From positions 1,610,902-1,674,901 of the forward strand of contig CAJNDT010001224.1 of the NCBI GenBank assembly GCA_905221615.1: a stretch of 64,000 nt of DNA, read 5' to 3'. The DNA is from Symbiodinium sp. CCMP2592. Its lineage: Eukaryota > Sar > Dinophyceae > Suessiales > Symbiodiniaceae. Below are positions 35,343-47,122 of the stretch, one piece after another. The stretch's first letter is position 1; each line of letters begins with the position of its first letter. The translations under genes and the position numbers were made by a program. Below the pieces are notes generated by a model. It was not told the DNA's origin and ran no database searches. It saw only the letters and a list, made by a program, of their open reading frames with translations.

Positions 35343-35704
35343 GTTGTGTATCTTTCCCTTGAAATCAGGTTCTAGGTTCAGAGACTACAGGATTAGGGTC
35401 TAAGCTTCAAGGTGTTTGGGCTTCAAGGGTGTCTGGTTCGGGTTCCAGATCTTAGGGACCTCACCATCAGTTTCCTGCAGACTTCAAGTCTTAAGCTTAG
35501 TTATTAAAGCAGCATCCGGGTACCTTCAAGTCGACGTCTTGACCAAGCCTCCAATTTAGAGGTCGGTCTAATTAGTACGTTAACATTGTACTGCTTCTAG
35601 TCCTTACAGGATTGCAGGTTGGAGTACTCAACAACCCAGTGCCAATCGTTAAGGCTACTATCTAAAGTTGAACATCAGACCTTCGAAAAAGTGGCGCGCC
35701 TGAC

Positions 35705-35817
35705 ACATCTACAACTTGTGCGACTGCCTTGAAGTAGAGCCTTGTCTTCACACTGCCGAGGCAGTTGCTGCGGCTCTTTCAGGATCATGCGATGGCAGTG
35801 GCAACCTTAGTCTGGCG
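35705..35817 (+). CDS. candidate exon, possibly WD40-related
   Basis: A 38-codon open frame contains EVEPCLHTAEAVAAALSGSC and DGSGNLSLA before TAG; LHTAEAV and LSGSCDGSGN resemble WD40 elements without the tryptophan. A CTTTCAG|GA site at 35782 splits it, and the other frame (DHAMAVATLVWRRG) is also possible. Confidence 0.3.
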
Positions 35818-36489
35818 TAGAGGCATAGCGGTCCTCAGTTTTCAAACGAAGGCACCAGTAGAGTGTCCAGTTATCTAAATGGTGGGTTCTAATTAACCAC
35901 CTACAGATAAGATGTAACCCAGCAACTGCAACCCTTATGCTAACCCATTGTAGTAACCCTGGTCGTAACCTTTGTAGTAACTGGCAACCCGCATAGCACC
36001 CCATGAATGGTTGTATGCTCGAGTGTCAGAGCTGGTGTTGTAGGTGGAGAGCTCAGAGAGCTTAGGTTTAGGGCCTTCCGGGCTTACGGAAGAACATGAA
36101 GTTCTCCTGCTCCTACTACTATTACTGCTGCTACTACTACTGCTTCTCCGGCTTTTCCTCCTCCTGCGGTCGCTGCCGCGCCTTGGTGTGCAGAGGCTCG
36201 TCTGCTACTGATGCCACCTCCTTTGATGGCCAGCAGCAAAGGAGGTGGTGACTTTTCTTCCCTATAAACCTTATAAACCCTAAACCCTAAACCCCCAAAC
36301 CCCCGTATAATGGGCCCCGAAACCCTTTTCTAATTGTGAAGGCCCCTATGCCTGAAAGCCTCGCGACCATCTCCTCGCCGGCGACAAAATGTCTGGAGCA
36401 TTACTGGCTCGAGCCAAGCAGCAACCGCAGTCCCACGGGTCCCACAGAGCCGACACATCCGAACCCTGCGCCTTAAACATCAAAGACAC

Positions 36490-36620
36490 GAAGAACAACA
36501 ACAAGAACAACAACAAGAACAACAACAACAGCAGCAGCAACAACAACAACATTAGCATCAACATCAACATCAACATCAACATCAACAACAACAGCAACAA
36601 CAACAACAATTTCAATTGGA
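36490..36620. repeat. CAA/ATC low-complexity block
   Basis: ACAACAACA with ATCAACATCAAC; poly-Asn frame is an artefact. Confidence 0.88.
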
Positions 36621-36991
36621 CGATGCGCCAGCCAACAACAACCACCACCACAGCCGCGTAAAACAGCCCAGACCCGCTTCTCGCTGTTTGCATGTGGGTC
36701 GGTGCAAAGGCTTTGCCAACAACGCATAATTAGACCCACGGTTCGTTTTGTCTGCTAAGCTCTTGTCACGCCGGGTCGTCACTGAAGTCGTATAATAATT
36801 AAGTGACGAAGTACTGCTCCCAACCCCCTGCTATTCATGAGGGCAACTACGGCTTGAGTCTATGGGGTTGTCTCAATGAAGCAGCTTGAAGGTGCCTAAG
36901 CACCGTACTCCTCGTCTTCGGTTCGTCTACATTTCCAGCATAGTATACAGCGCCTAAGCCGAGTTGATCGAGTTGTGCACACTTTGGGGCC

Positions 36992-37111
36992 ATGCCTGGC
37001 GACTATCCCCCGGCAGCTGCCCCATTCGTTCTGGAGGGCCAGAAGTTCCGCAGGCTGGGAAGAACCGTTTTCGGGGCGGCCCTTGCAGATTATGAGCGCA
37101 AGCTTTACGAT
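36992..37111 (+). CDS. possible initiator exon, unknown protein
   Basis: An ATG opens 40 codons beginning MPGDYPPAAAPFVLEGQKF and continuing RRLGRTVFGAALADYERKL. Codons favour C/G in third position as in the secure exons, and no repeat overlaps. A GAT|GT donor would end it in phase 0; the frame runs on to a stop at 37190. It could be the first exon of the next gene (WD40-like 38546, or Nudix), but no domain is recognised. Confidence 0.42.
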
Positions 37112-37375
37112 GTTGGGTTTATGTACTCGTCGAAGCTTACTGGAGATTCATTCATATTGTTTATTCTTGATTGTCGAAAGCTGTCCGTTTGAATACATCT
37201 GGTTCTTGAGTGGTCTAGAAGGCATGCTGCGCAAGACGTGCCGGCTAGAGCATTGATCCTTAGAATCCGCGACATCTGCCAGCATCAACTCTCCGGCTCT
37301 TGCTGAGTGCAGGACAATGATGTTGGGCCTAGGGCTCCTATATGCCGATATGTTAGTGCCTATGGGGTAGCGACA

Positions 37376-37464
37376 GGGTGAGACCAGAACAGAGCCAGAC
37401 CCAGGCAGTGGTGGGTCTGGACGAACAGCAGCTCTGCCCATTCTTTCGGGACCCAAAAAGGACA
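37376..37464 (+). CDS. candidate exon, unknown product
   Basis: After GCGACAGG a frame of 29 codons reads VRPEQSQTQAVVGLDEQQLC and on to FFRDPKRT. Composition is coding-like, and no repeat family overlaps. There is no homology that I recognise and no supported donor. Confidence 0.22.
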
Positions 37465-37982
37465 TGAGCATAAACATTTTGCAGGGATATCCCTACCTTA
37501 CTTGGCTTCATTATAGGGGGGTTTATATGGGATATCCCTATCCTAATGTCTGCATATGTGATCCTGTCTTTTTGATGCACGCAGATTGAGACAGAGATAG
37601 GTAGATAGATCGACAAATGAGCAGATAGAAAGAAGACAGACAAGAAGCGGTATGGATAGTGATCGAAACTAGCGGTTTTCCGGTTTCGGTTTCCAGGAGA
37701 GTATGCAGAGTAATAGGCCCCTAAGAGCGGCAGCTCTTGAATACAGTCTGCCAGCTAATTCTTACTACTGAGTCTCTTTTCCAAAAGTTTGAAGTAGACG
37801 AATGCCTGAATGGAGGCCACTACTATTCCTGAGGCTAGGGTTCCTTGTTTAGCAAAAGCATACTATACTACATTTTATAATATCCCAGAGCCCCATTCCC
37901 AATGGCCCTCATTCCAAATAATCATTGAGGCCACGGTAGTAGCTAATTGGGTCGGGATAGCCGGTGGGCCACCTGTCCAGGG

Positions 37983-38192
37983 ACACCAATATCCCCTACT
38001 TCAGAATAATCCTTGAATCATATTTGGGATACTTCTATAATATAAACTCTGTAATCAAGGAATATTCCTTAAACCATATGAGGGATCCTGCTATAATATA
38101 AACTCATTAATCAAGGAATATTCCTGTAACCATATGAGGGGTTCTAGTATAGTCTAAATCCTTTAATCAAGGAAAATCCTGTAATCATATGA
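37983..38192. repeat. ~60-bp tandem repeat with ATTCC hairpins
   Basis: Four imperfect units of AATCAAGGAATATTCCTT + CATATGAGGGATCC + TATAATATAAACTC. It runs straight into hairpin I1. Confidence 0.8.
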
Positions 38193-38294
38193 GTGGTTGT
38201 CAAAATTATGGCCCCTTTTCTGGATCCTTAATATAATACGGCACCTAACATTTAGGGTACCCTGAGAAGGGACCAGATTTTTGACAACTACCCA
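38193..38294. repeat. hairpin family I, copy I1
   Basis: GTGGTTGTCAAAATTATGGC pairs with ATTTTTGACAACTAC. Confidence 0.83.
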
Positions 38295-38307
38295 TATGAG
38301 GGATCCT

Positions 38308-38419
38308 ACTTGGAGGATCATTGGACTTAGTAAGTACCTCAACTGGGGATATAACTAATCATAACTGCGGTTACCTTACTTCTAACCCCAATGACTAAGT
38401 CCCATGACCCTTTAAGTAG
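38308..38419. repeat. hairpin family D, copy D8
   Basis: Starts TACTTGGAGGATCATTGGAC. Its right third is repeated alone at 38480-38514 (half copy D9). Confidence 0.83.
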
Positions 38420-38545
38420 ACCCTAAACCCTAAACCCTTATAGTACCCCTCTAGATTCCCTTTAAGGAACCCCTTAAGGACCCCAATGACTAAGTCCCAT
38501 GACCCTTTAAGTAGTATAGTGTTCGAGTCTCTGGGTGGATCAGAG

Positions 38546-38607
38546 GAGTGCCGTGGCGGTGGTGTTCAACCCAAGAGGCGCCCCGCCTTGGCTTGCTGTT
38601 GCGTGCG
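38546..38607 (+). CDS. WD40-like exon
   Basis: Between CAGAG|GA and GCG|GT, 20 codons read SAVAVVFNPRGAPPWLAVAC. This is a V-x-V-x-FNPxG...LAVA half-blade of the kind found in EMAP-like and other eukaryotic WD40 proteins, and it differs from the bacterial-like VLTAS blades upstream. It is squeezed between half of hairpin D9 and hairpin I2. Whether it belongs to the large WD40 gene or to a gene beginning near 36992 is open. Confidence 0.5.
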
Positions 38608-38615
38608 GTACTTGG

Positions 38616-38896
38616 GTGGTTATCAAAATTATGGGCCTTTTTTGGGCATCCTAAATATCAGGTGTCGTATTATTTTTTGGGTATCCTAAATATAAGGTGT
38701 CGTATTCTTTTTTGGGTATCCTAAATATCAGGTGTCGTATTATTTTTTGGGTATCCTAAATATAAGGTGTCGTATTCTTTTTTGGGTATCCTAAATATCA
38801 GGTGTCGTATTTTTTGGGGTATCCTAAACATCAGGTGTCGTGTTATAACAAGGACCCAAAAAGGCAAAAAGGGACCACAATTTTGACAACCAGCCA
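38616..38896. repeat. hairpin family I, copy I2, internally amplified
   Basis: The stem ends are normal, but one loop segment (TTTTTTGGGTATCCTAAATA + TAAGGTGTCGTATT, about 34 bp) is repeated about six times, alternating AAATATCAGG and AAATATAAGG variants. This makes the copy almost three times the usual length. Confidence 0.86.
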
Positions 38897-39744
38897 CTTA
38901 AAGGATCATGGGACTTAGTAACATTAAAGGGGTTCATTAAAGGGCTCTGTAGGAGGTCTATGATATAAGGGATACCGTAAAACCTAAAGGATCATGGGAC
39001 TTAGTAACATTAAAGGGCTCCATAAGGCCTTAAGGGACCTTCTTATTTGGTGCCTAAGGGGTCTAGGGCCATAAATATGAGGCCCTTGGAAGCATAGGGT
39101 TCGGTTAAGGGATTGGGGCTTTAGTGATTGGGGGTTCGGGCTGGTTTAGGGTCCACCTGGGGGGATCATGGGGCTTAGCAAGTACGGCGATAGGTGCTCG
39201 AACAGGAAGTGATCATTGCTATGTATAGGTTTAGGGTTTGGAGTTTGGATGGTTAGCCGGGTACAGCTATGGCAGAGCTTTATGTGTAGATTGTGGTGTA
39301 GATTCGGGAAACGGTTTGGAGTTTTGTGTCTAGGCTGTGCCGCTGTTTGCGTGTCCCTTCCTGTTATGCCTTGACACGTGTCTTTCCTTATTTTCTCAGC
39401 GTGCCCTAATGCCTAAACTTGAACCCTAAACCGTACCCTATAAACCCTAAACTACGGAGCACTAAGTCCGATTTTGGCCGTCACCCCGACTCAGAAAGGT
39501 AGGGCTTGCAAGATCGAACAAACATGTGGGCTATTGAGCGTTCAGGTAATGACCCTGAAGCACTTTCATGCTTGTTCTCATCATTATTTGTTTTGTATGG
39601 ATGTTCGGGCCATCGAGCGTTGCACGAACACGGCTTTGTAAGCTCTAGCTTTCGAGTTCTGTATGGGTCTGGGGTCTGAGATTGGGTAAGCGGCTTTCGC
39701 AGAAAAGTTAATGACCCTAAACCCTTTCAACCTTACACTCATAT

Positions 39745-39827
39745 GCCCAAAAGAACCGTGCACGAAGGTGAAGTTCTCCTTGGCGAACGCGTCTCAAAAC
39801 GAGGGGCGTGGCAATTTCCCCAAGGAG
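39745..39827 (+). CDS. Nudix hydrolase exon, N-terminal part of Nudix domain
   Basis: Reads HEGEVLLGERVSKRGAWQFP followed by QG, like the xxxVLLxRRxxxxxWQFPQGG strand of RppH / Ap4A-type Nudix hydrolases, which cleave nucleoside diphosphates linked to another moiety. It ends GGA G before a GC donor and the split glycine is completed by the next exon at 40892. The 5' boundary is not fixed; the frame is open further upstream. The WQFPQGG form points to the dinucleoside-polyphosphate / RNA 5'-pyrophosphohydrolase branch, an inference from motif only. Confidence 0.75.
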
Positions 39828-40496
39828 GCGCTGTTGGAGTATGGCGCATTGAACTCATTACGTATAGTATTGCAGTATGATACGGCACCATCAGTCATAT
39901 CATCTTATGTTACAGGCTTACATGAGCTCGAGGTTGGATTGGGGCCGGCGTAGCCTAGCACATGTTCAGAAAGGGTTACTTCGGCAGTCTCATGACCTGA
40001 ATACTCTGAAGCTCTTTCGGGTAGCACGCGCTTGTTTTCGGGATGAGGGGGGGAATTCCTGCCTGGAAGGGCTACTGTTGAGTCTCAGGGCATTTTTGGC
40101 AATCTTTCGCGACTCCTGCACGGTTTTACTTGGGGTTGATGCCGCACCACTTTGCCTTGACAGGTGCAAATCCCTAGATCCCCAAGCCTCCTTTTCCATT
40201 ATGTACAAACATTAAGCTTGTTCAAGCGTTTTCTTTAATTACACAAACCCAAACAGTCCAAGTCCCATCATAGTAGGTACTTATAGTACCCTAAAGTATA
40301 TACTATACAGTTACTTGGACCCCTTGCAAAAACTGGATGTCAACAGCTGGGACTGAAGCAAAAGCCGCTGAGAGTCTGTCCGGAGAGCGGGAAGCACTGA
40401 AGATTCAACAAGCACATAAGAAACGCAGGTCTGGCCTTCGGGCTGTTAGGGCTTAAGGCTCTTAGGCTTCTCAAAGTTCGTAGGAGAGCATGTGGG

Positions 40497-40610
40497 CCCC
40501 AGACCCTTGGGGAGGATCCACAAAGTAGATCCCTTCAAGTGCCCTTGGTAGTATAGGGCCCCAAATAATTAGGAGATCTACTTTCTAGATCCTCCCGGGG
40601 GTCTGGGGCT
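40497..40610. repeat. hairpin family J, copy J1
   Basis: GCCCCAGACCCTTGGGGAGG pairs with CCTCCCGGGGGTCTGGGGC. Confidence 0.84.
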
Positions 40611-40734
40611 TTGGGCTTTTGAGTTTCGGTCTGGCTTTGGGGTTTGGGGTGACCGGAGTCTGTTTCGGGTCGATGAAGGCGCATGTGTGGTTGGAGGGAC
40701 TCTCTGCACTTGACACCCCTTCGTAATCGTCAAC

Positions 40735-40860
40735 TACCCAGAATTCTGGGAGGATCTAGAAAGTAGATCTCCTAATTTGGGGCCCTATACTGCTAAGGGT
40801 ACTTTGTAGGAATCCCATTAAGGGATCTACTTTTTGGATCCTCCCGAAAATTCTGGGTAG
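40735..40860. repeat. hairpin family J, copy J2
   Basis: CTACCCAGAATTCTGGGAGG with right end CCTCCCGAAAATTCTGGGTAG. It lies immediately before the Nudix-box exon. Confidence 0.84.
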
Positions 40861-40891
40861 GTGGGGAGTTCCGGGCTCTGGGCAGCAGCAG

Positions 40892-40947
40892 GCATAGACC
40901 TCACGGAAGACGCAAAACAAGCTGCAGCTCGCGAATGCTACGAGGAG
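40892..40947 (+). CDS. Nudix hydrolase exon carrying the Nudix box
   Basis: Joined to the previous exon it reads GGIDLTEDAKQAAARECYEE, the catalytic Nudix box (G-x5-E-x7-RE-U-x-EE), with all the acidic residues and the RE pair. The exon starts after CAGCAG|GC and ends GAG GAG before a GC donor, so the last part of the box (x-G-U) should come from a further exon. The frame as it stands would give AS there, which supports splicing at this point. Hairpin J2 ends 31 bases upstream. Confidence 0.8.
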
Positions 40948-41207
40948 GCGAGTCTTTATTGCCCACACCAGTCCCATCCGGGGACTTAGAAGACAGGAGC
41001 CATATAAATATTAATTAACATATGTGTATAGGGTCAGTGTTCTTGCTCTGCAAGCTTGGTCTACAATGGTCATACCTCTCTACTGGAATCTATTGCTTCT
41101 CTGTAGCATTCTGAATACCCTCCCTCGGCCGGTAAAGAGCTTTACTGCAGCTAGGGGGTACTTTGGCACACCTCGAAGTTTCCCTTATGGTTTCTATAGA
41201 TGTACCT

Positions 41208-41323
41208 ATTCTAGGATCTAGAGTAGGCCCTTATTCCCTTTTTTGGGGGTTCAGGTCCCCTTATAAGCCCCTTTAAACTAAAAAGGGCACCCTTTTTATT
41301 CCTAAGCTACTCTTGGGTCTAGT
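41208..41323. repeat. repeat family L, copy L2
   Basis: TTCTAGGATCTAGAGTAGGC to CTTGGGTCTAG. Close match to L1, 7.5 kb away. Confidence 0.82.
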
Positions 41324-41455
41324 ATTCATGAATACCTCAAAGGGATGCCTCAAAACTACAACCCAGTGAGTGATGCAAGGGCTGGGCTTGCCTGGGTTGC
41401 GGCACGGCTCCAAGGGCGGTGGGGGTGGGGACTTTGGGGGGTCGCTATGCAGCGC

Positions 41456-41493
<38 letters not shown>

Positions 41494-42189
41494 GTATTAT
41501 AGGGTTTAGGGTTTAATTAGGGTTTTGATTGCGGCCTTTCGCCAACTTCTCCCTAAACCCGACCAGCGCCATAAATCCGATTTGATCCCCAAACCCGGCC
41601 GAACCACGAGTCGGGAATTCCGGATACCCAACGTCATACAGCCAGAAAGGATCCAGGATGGGCAGGCCCTAGGCCGTAAACCCGAAGACTCAGCACACCA
41701 AGCTTTTTTTTGCCCCCCCCCCCCCCGCCCGCGCACCCTAACTGTGAGTTGTGTTCAAACGTCTGCTGCCCGTGGTTTGATCTCTCAAACAGCAACAATC
41801 TCTGAATACTGCGCAACTCCTGTGCCCTTCACCTGCCGACCGCCCTCTTCCTTTACCATGGCCGCTGCAGTGATTGGTCAGCGGCTTGGATGCAATGCCC
41901 AACGAGGGTTGCTCCTTTTGTGCTGTTAGGCTCAGGGGCTTGCAGTTTCAGGGTAAAGATAATACAAGCCTAGAATACGTGTGACATGTGACTGCGAGCT
42001 ATCAAGGAAATTGCCATCAGGTGCATAATATAGGGGCCTACCCTAAACCCTAAACCCTGCCTACATAATTGATTGCCAATTCTATTTGGCGGGCCTCCTT
42101 GTTACAATTGTAGTATAATCGGCCCCTAAACCCTACTGTAACAAGGCCCCTATAGTAGCAAAGCCGGCTCCACAGACCGGAGGCTGCTG

Positions 42190-42264
42190 ATGGCCCTTTC
42201 AGGATTCAAGGATCCAGCATTCCAGCGTCTTTCGAAGCGCAGAGCATGCGGGAGTGTATTCAGA
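42190..42264 (+). CDS. candidate exon, unknown product
   Basis: After CTTTCAG|GA, within a longer open frame, the segment reads GFKDPAFQRLSKRRACGSVF. It lies between the Nudix box exon and the candidate at 42968 and is not covered by a recognised repeat, but GGATCC-rich sequence follows and no domain is seen. Confidence 0.2.
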
Positions 42265-42524
42265 AGAACCCCGAAAACCACCCTGAAGGATCCCTTACAG
42301 GATCCTAAGAGGAGTCGAGACCATGTGGGTATTGGTCCATGGACAGGACAGGAATGCCGACTGCCGTTATTTTGGTGCTTTCTGAAGCCTTCCAAGCCTG
42401 GCTCCGTGACTATCCCTGAGGGTCCATGTACCTCACTAGTACATTACTTTGGCCTTAAAGGAGTCCCTCTATACTCTATGCGTACTTCAGGGCCAAGGTA
42501 TATAGTATCTGTCTGCACGACTAC

Positions 42525-42790
42525 TCAGACCACCACCACCGCCACCACCACCACCACCGCCACCGCCACCGCCACCCCCACCACCACCACCACCACCACC
42601 ACCACCACCACCACCACCACCACCACCACTACGACTACTAGTCCTACTACTCCTGCTGCTGCTGCTACCTACTTCTGCTGCTACGACGACGACTACTACT
42701 ACTCCTCCTCCTCCCATAGCTGCTACTACTAGTATTCCCACTCCTACTACTCCTACTACTACAGCTGCTGCTACTGCTATCACTACTGCT
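42525..42790. repeat. CCA / CTA low-complexity block
   Basis: (CCA)n to 42630, then CTA/CTG triplets. Confidence 0.9.
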
Positions 42791-42967
42791 ACGTCCACGA
42801 CGCCGACGACGATTTCGACGATGACGGCATTTTGAGGACGACTACTACACTCCTTCCACTACTACTACCACGACCAAGACCGCGACTACGACTACGATCA
42901 TATGCTTAAGAAATCGCTTTCTTGTCCCTAAATTCCCAACCGCGAAATCTACCGTGTGAGCGCTAAG

Positions 42968-43035
42968 GACCGCACCCGATATGGATCTGGAGACCTCATC
43001 GGCCCAGGAGGGAATCGTGGATGGGTTCAGCGTTG
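42968..43035 (+). CDS. candidate exon, possibly C-terminal Nudix
   Basis: After GCTAAG|GA the frame reads DRTRYGSGDLIGPGGNRGW and VQRWK. An RY...GW-QRW-K arrangement is reminiscent of the RYxxP...GQ-QKWF region at the end of RppH-like Nudix domains. The similarity is short and one or more exons between 40947 and here are missing. Confidence 0.33.
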
Positions 43036-43527
43036 GAAGCACTGGGGGCATAACTTGCTTCGTGTAGGTTTTTCTGGTTGGTTTCTGGTGGTTTCGGTTG
43101 TAAAAGTAAGGCATCTGAGGGTAGAATGGGGATACTCTCGTTTATTTGGGCATGTGTGAGTCTACCAGCTTGACATGGAGTTTCACAGAAAGCGTAAACC
43201 CTAAGCCCTAAACCGTTTCATTTTCAGCTCCAAAATACAAGGAGCCTTCTTAGTTATAAGGATCCTGAAAAAGGTGGGGGGGCATCCGTGTATTTGGCCT
43301 TTCAGCTGGGCCGTTGTGCACGGGAAGCGTCGTCGCTTCAGCTTCATATCTAGCAGCACGTTTTGTGAAGATTATTGTTTTCCGTGTTCGCTCATGCAGC
43401 AGCAGCTTAGGCCTAGGAGGATGTTTCAAGATGAAGGCATTTGTGGTTCAGCGTTCGCTTTTGCAGGATGGCTTGGGATTTGGGTGCGGTCCTTTTCTTA
43501 CCCCAGAGGGCCCATATATACACTACG

Positions 43528-43665
43528 GTTATGGAATTAGGCCCTAAAAGACCATCCGCATTATGGTTTTGGGACCTAATTGCCCTAAAAGACCATCCGC
43601 ATTATGGTTTTGGGACCTAATTGCCCTAAAAGACCATCCGCATTATGGTTTTGGGGACCTAATTC
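43528..43665. repeat. 44-bp tandem repeat, three units
   Basis: Units of CCCTAAAAGACCATCCGCAT + TATGGTTTTGGGACCTAATT, nearly identical. Confidence 0.9.
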
Positions 43666-43678
43666 TAGTGCGTTGCAG

Positions 43679-43733
43679 ACCCAGCCAGGAGACGTCCCAA
43701 TCGACGCTGTTGGCCCTTCGTGAGCCTGGACAG
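43679..43733 (+). CDS. candidate exon, unknown product
   Basis: Between GTTGCAG and CAG|GT one frame reads PSQETSQSTLLALREPGQ with coding-like codons, directly after a 44-bp tandem repeat. It could be an upstream exon of the thioredoxin-fold gene, but there is no homology to show it. Confidence 0.27.
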
Positions 43734-43738
43734 GTTCC

Positions 43739-43855
43739 CAATTCCTTAAGGACGAAATGGACCCTAAAAGGGTTTAAGGTTCATATACCATATAGGGATT
43801 CATAGTATATGGGTATAGGGCCCCCACTTTTAAGGGTCATTTCGTCCTTCAGGTT
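43739..43855. repeat. hairpin family R, copy R2
   Basis: CAATTCCTTAAGGACGAAAT and ATTTCGTCCTTCAGG form the ends. Confidence 0.78.
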
Positions 43856-44387
43856 AGGATTTGCAAAGGTTTAGGGCTTTTAGGGGAGTCGTTCTCCGAA
43901 GAGAACCCAAGGGTGCACTTTTGGGGTGGGCTATCAGGTATCATTACCTTCCTGGCTTACTTAAAGACGGGATTGTGGGATACTTCAGCCTTACATCGTT
44001 TAGGTGCTTGTTTCGTTCCCTGAGTCCGGTTCAGCTGGGCTGGAGTCTCACTTGTGCTTCAGTTTGTTGTTACAGTTAGGGTTTAGGGTTGAGTTGAAGG
44101 ATGAGATTTGGGTTTCAGCTGCAGGGTTTGAGTGTGGCGGACTTGGGCCTTACAGCTTTGGCTTTAGGATAGAGTCTTAGAGGCATCGGCGCCAAGGTTT
44201 CTGGCTTAAGCAGCTTCGATTCTTCATCCTTTCGGTTGAAAGGGCGGTCAGGAATATTTAAGTTGTACAAAGATCTTGGGATGGACGGAAGAAGCAGTGA
44301 ATCTGCAGGGGTTAGGATCGATATTCGTGGCATCCTTTCTCAGAACTCTACACAATGCAAGCTAAGCTCGGGCTTTATGGAATCATA

Positions 44388-44494
44388 CGGTTGATGATAT
44401 AAATCCTGCATTACCCATAATAAGGAATATACCATAATTAATTCCCATAGTTTAGGGTCCTTAAGGTCATGCAGGATTTTTCTACCATCAACTG
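44388..44494. repeat. hairpin family E, copy E5
   Basis: ACGGTTGATGATATAAATCC; a duplicated AATT in the loop. Confidence 0.83.
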
Positions 44495-44714
44495 TAACAC
44501 CCAGTGAGGCACCCACGCAAGAAATTGCAGACTCAGATCCTCGCCCACCACCAAACCTGAACTTGGGCCTGAACTGCAGACCCCCAGCTCCAGAACACCT
44601 AAACCCTAAACCCCAAACCTTAACCCTATAAGCCCTAACCCCCCAAAGCCCTAGACCCTAAACCCTAAAAGACTCCTAAAGGCCCAAAGTTCCCGCCGCG
44701 CTGACTGTTCGCAG

Positions 44715-44750
44715 GCCATGGTCATCGACTTCTTTGCCCCGTGGTGCAAG
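44715..44750 (+). CDS. thioredoxin-fold exon 1 (recognised part)
   Basis: Twelve codons AMVIDFFAPWCK: the first active-site cysteine is here. TTCGCAG|GC acceptor, AAG|GC donor. A CCCTAAA tract lies at 44600-44670. The intron that follows splits the CxxC motif. Confidence 0.85.
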
Positions 44751-46406
44751 GCCTTGCAGGGGTTCGACTGTCATCTTGAGGAATTCATAGCAAAAACTGT
44801 GTTCCTTTAAAGAAGACCGTTCAGGGCGTTATAAAAGGTTTTCTTTTGCAGGGTTCCTGTAGTGTTTGTAGTATAGTATAGGGAGCTTTGGACAGAGGGT
44901 TTATAGTGTTCTCCAAAAGTTCTATGTGAGACTTAAGCTTAGTTTGCGGCATGCTGCGCTGCCAAAAGGGTTCTCAATGATTAGTATGGGGTTTGGGGCT
45001 ATACTGTAGTGTTGCCGTATAGGACACGACAAGGAACATTTTCAATTGCCAACAGCTCAAACTTCTGTATTCGGGCTTTGAGGCTTGGAGTTCGGAGTAT
45101 CGCATACCCTGTGCTTTCGAAGTTAGGCTGTAGCTGTAGGATTCGGGATTTCGAGTTGAGGGTTTGTAAGATCGGATGAACGAGGTTGGATAGCATCACA
45201 ACATCAAAGAAGCGGTCGCGTCCAGGTCAGACATGGGCTCGCAACATACCCCGACGAGCGAAGCAAAGACAGGGACATTGGCACCTGGATTAGATCTTGC
45301 ATGACTTGTGGTTTCAAGCAGCCCCACAAATGCAAACGTGAGGGGGTCTCCTGTTGATTCGTGCCACGCCGATTTCTCCCGGCTACCAGGCCTGCCCCAA
45401 GGCGGCGCAGAAAATGGATGAGCTCTTTGGCAGCAACAAGAAACCCCCCAAACCCTAAGCCTAAACCCTAAACCCTGGGCTTGGGTTTGCAGGAGTTTGA
45501 GGGGCTCCATGACGCCTTCTGGAGTATCCGCCCACGGCCTGGTTTGTACACCCATCACAGAAGATCGGCGACGTGTGTTCTTGCAGAATTACACTAAGCC
45601 CTCATCGCTAGAGCCTGCTATCTCGAAGCTCTGTAAACCCCAATATAGGCGTGTTAGCAACTACCTATACTATTTTGGTGGTTATGGTGTAATGGGCCCC
45701 GAAACCCTATTCTAATTATTGACGCCCCTATCTTAGTTAGATGTCCCTGAGCTCCAAGCCCCAAGCACGCTAAACCCTTGGAGGTGGTGTGTTGCTGGTC
45801 AAGGTGAAAGATGTAGCCGAGGGTCGTTCTGGACTGAGACTTAGCTACCTGGGGTGCAGGGTTACCCGAGTTACCGGAAAACCCTAAACCCTGTTCACCC
45901 TGAACCAGCTTTTACCTTTTTGAACCCTTCTTACCTTTTTGGACCCTAAACCCTATAAGCAGTGGCGACGATCCGCAGAGATTGTGGGAGCTGCCCTGAT
46001 CCGAGGTTAGCAGAAAAACACAGCGGCCGTTGCCAATTTGTTCTGGTTTGCGTCGACGGCTCCATCGAGGAGGCATTGGGGGCCTATGTTTACGGTCACC
46101 AGGGTTTAGGGTTAGGGTTTAGGCTTAGGGTTGTTGCTGAGCGCAGGCCGTTTCGAGGGATGTCTTGAGCTTTGCTTGCGTTGTGATTTTAAGAACCACC
46201 TGTTTGTCAAGAGGGTCTAGGGCTTACAACGTGTAGGGTTACTCTTGTGTAAGGTAGGGCTTGTCTCACAGGTCCGAAGTGTCACCATTTTGGCGAATTT
46301 TGGTCAGATCACCAAACGAGTTCTACACTCACTAGCGAAGACGAAGCCTCCACCGTCGAAGCTCTTTGCCGAACGTTCCTGTGATCGCCACCTCAGAGAC
46401 AGTGAG

Positions 46407-46463
<57 letters not shown>

Positions 46464-47089
46464 GAGACAGCCATATTCCCCTAAACCCTAAACCCCCTCA
46501 ACCAAACTTTCTCTATAGGGATTTCTTTGTTGTTGTTCTCTGGGAGGCCCGCAAGTTTGCAACGACCCACGGAATCCAGCGATGCATCGTCACGGCAGTC
46601 GTGGACGAGGACATGCCCCGTCGTAGTTTGGGTTTGGGGTTTAGGGTTCAGGATTTAGGGTTTAGGTTTGGGTTCAACCTTATGCTGAGGGCTTTTGCAG
46701 GGTTTAGGGTGTATAGGGATAGGGTTGAAAGGGTATCATATGGAGTTAGGGGTCGCGGGTTGCAGGCGTAAGGCTTGAGGTTTAAGAGCTAGGTTCGTTA
46801 GTTTATCGGGTTCAGGGTCTGGGGTACATCAAGAGCTTGTGGGCTCAGGATGGCTCAGGAGCAAAAACCTTTCACTGAAAACGAAGGAGAGCGAAATGTC
46901 GTCATGTGGCCTTGCTTGGGGTTCAGGGTTTAAGGAGGTTTAGGGCTTAGGGTTTAGGGTAGAGCTAAGTGTCGTGATGTGGCCTTCTTGGGAGAGCCAT
47001 ATGGGTCCCAAGACCCTCATTACAACCTCTCACGACCGAAGGGTTTAAGTCATGCATGTGTGTGTGTGTGTGTGTGTGTGCGTGTGCGC

Positions 47090-47122
<33 letters not shown>

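Noticed and set aside
45492..45540. Possible thioredoxin-fold exon EFEGLHDAFW after TTTGCAG
   Set aside because: It does not join in phase between exons 2 and 3, and the protein is complete in this region without it.
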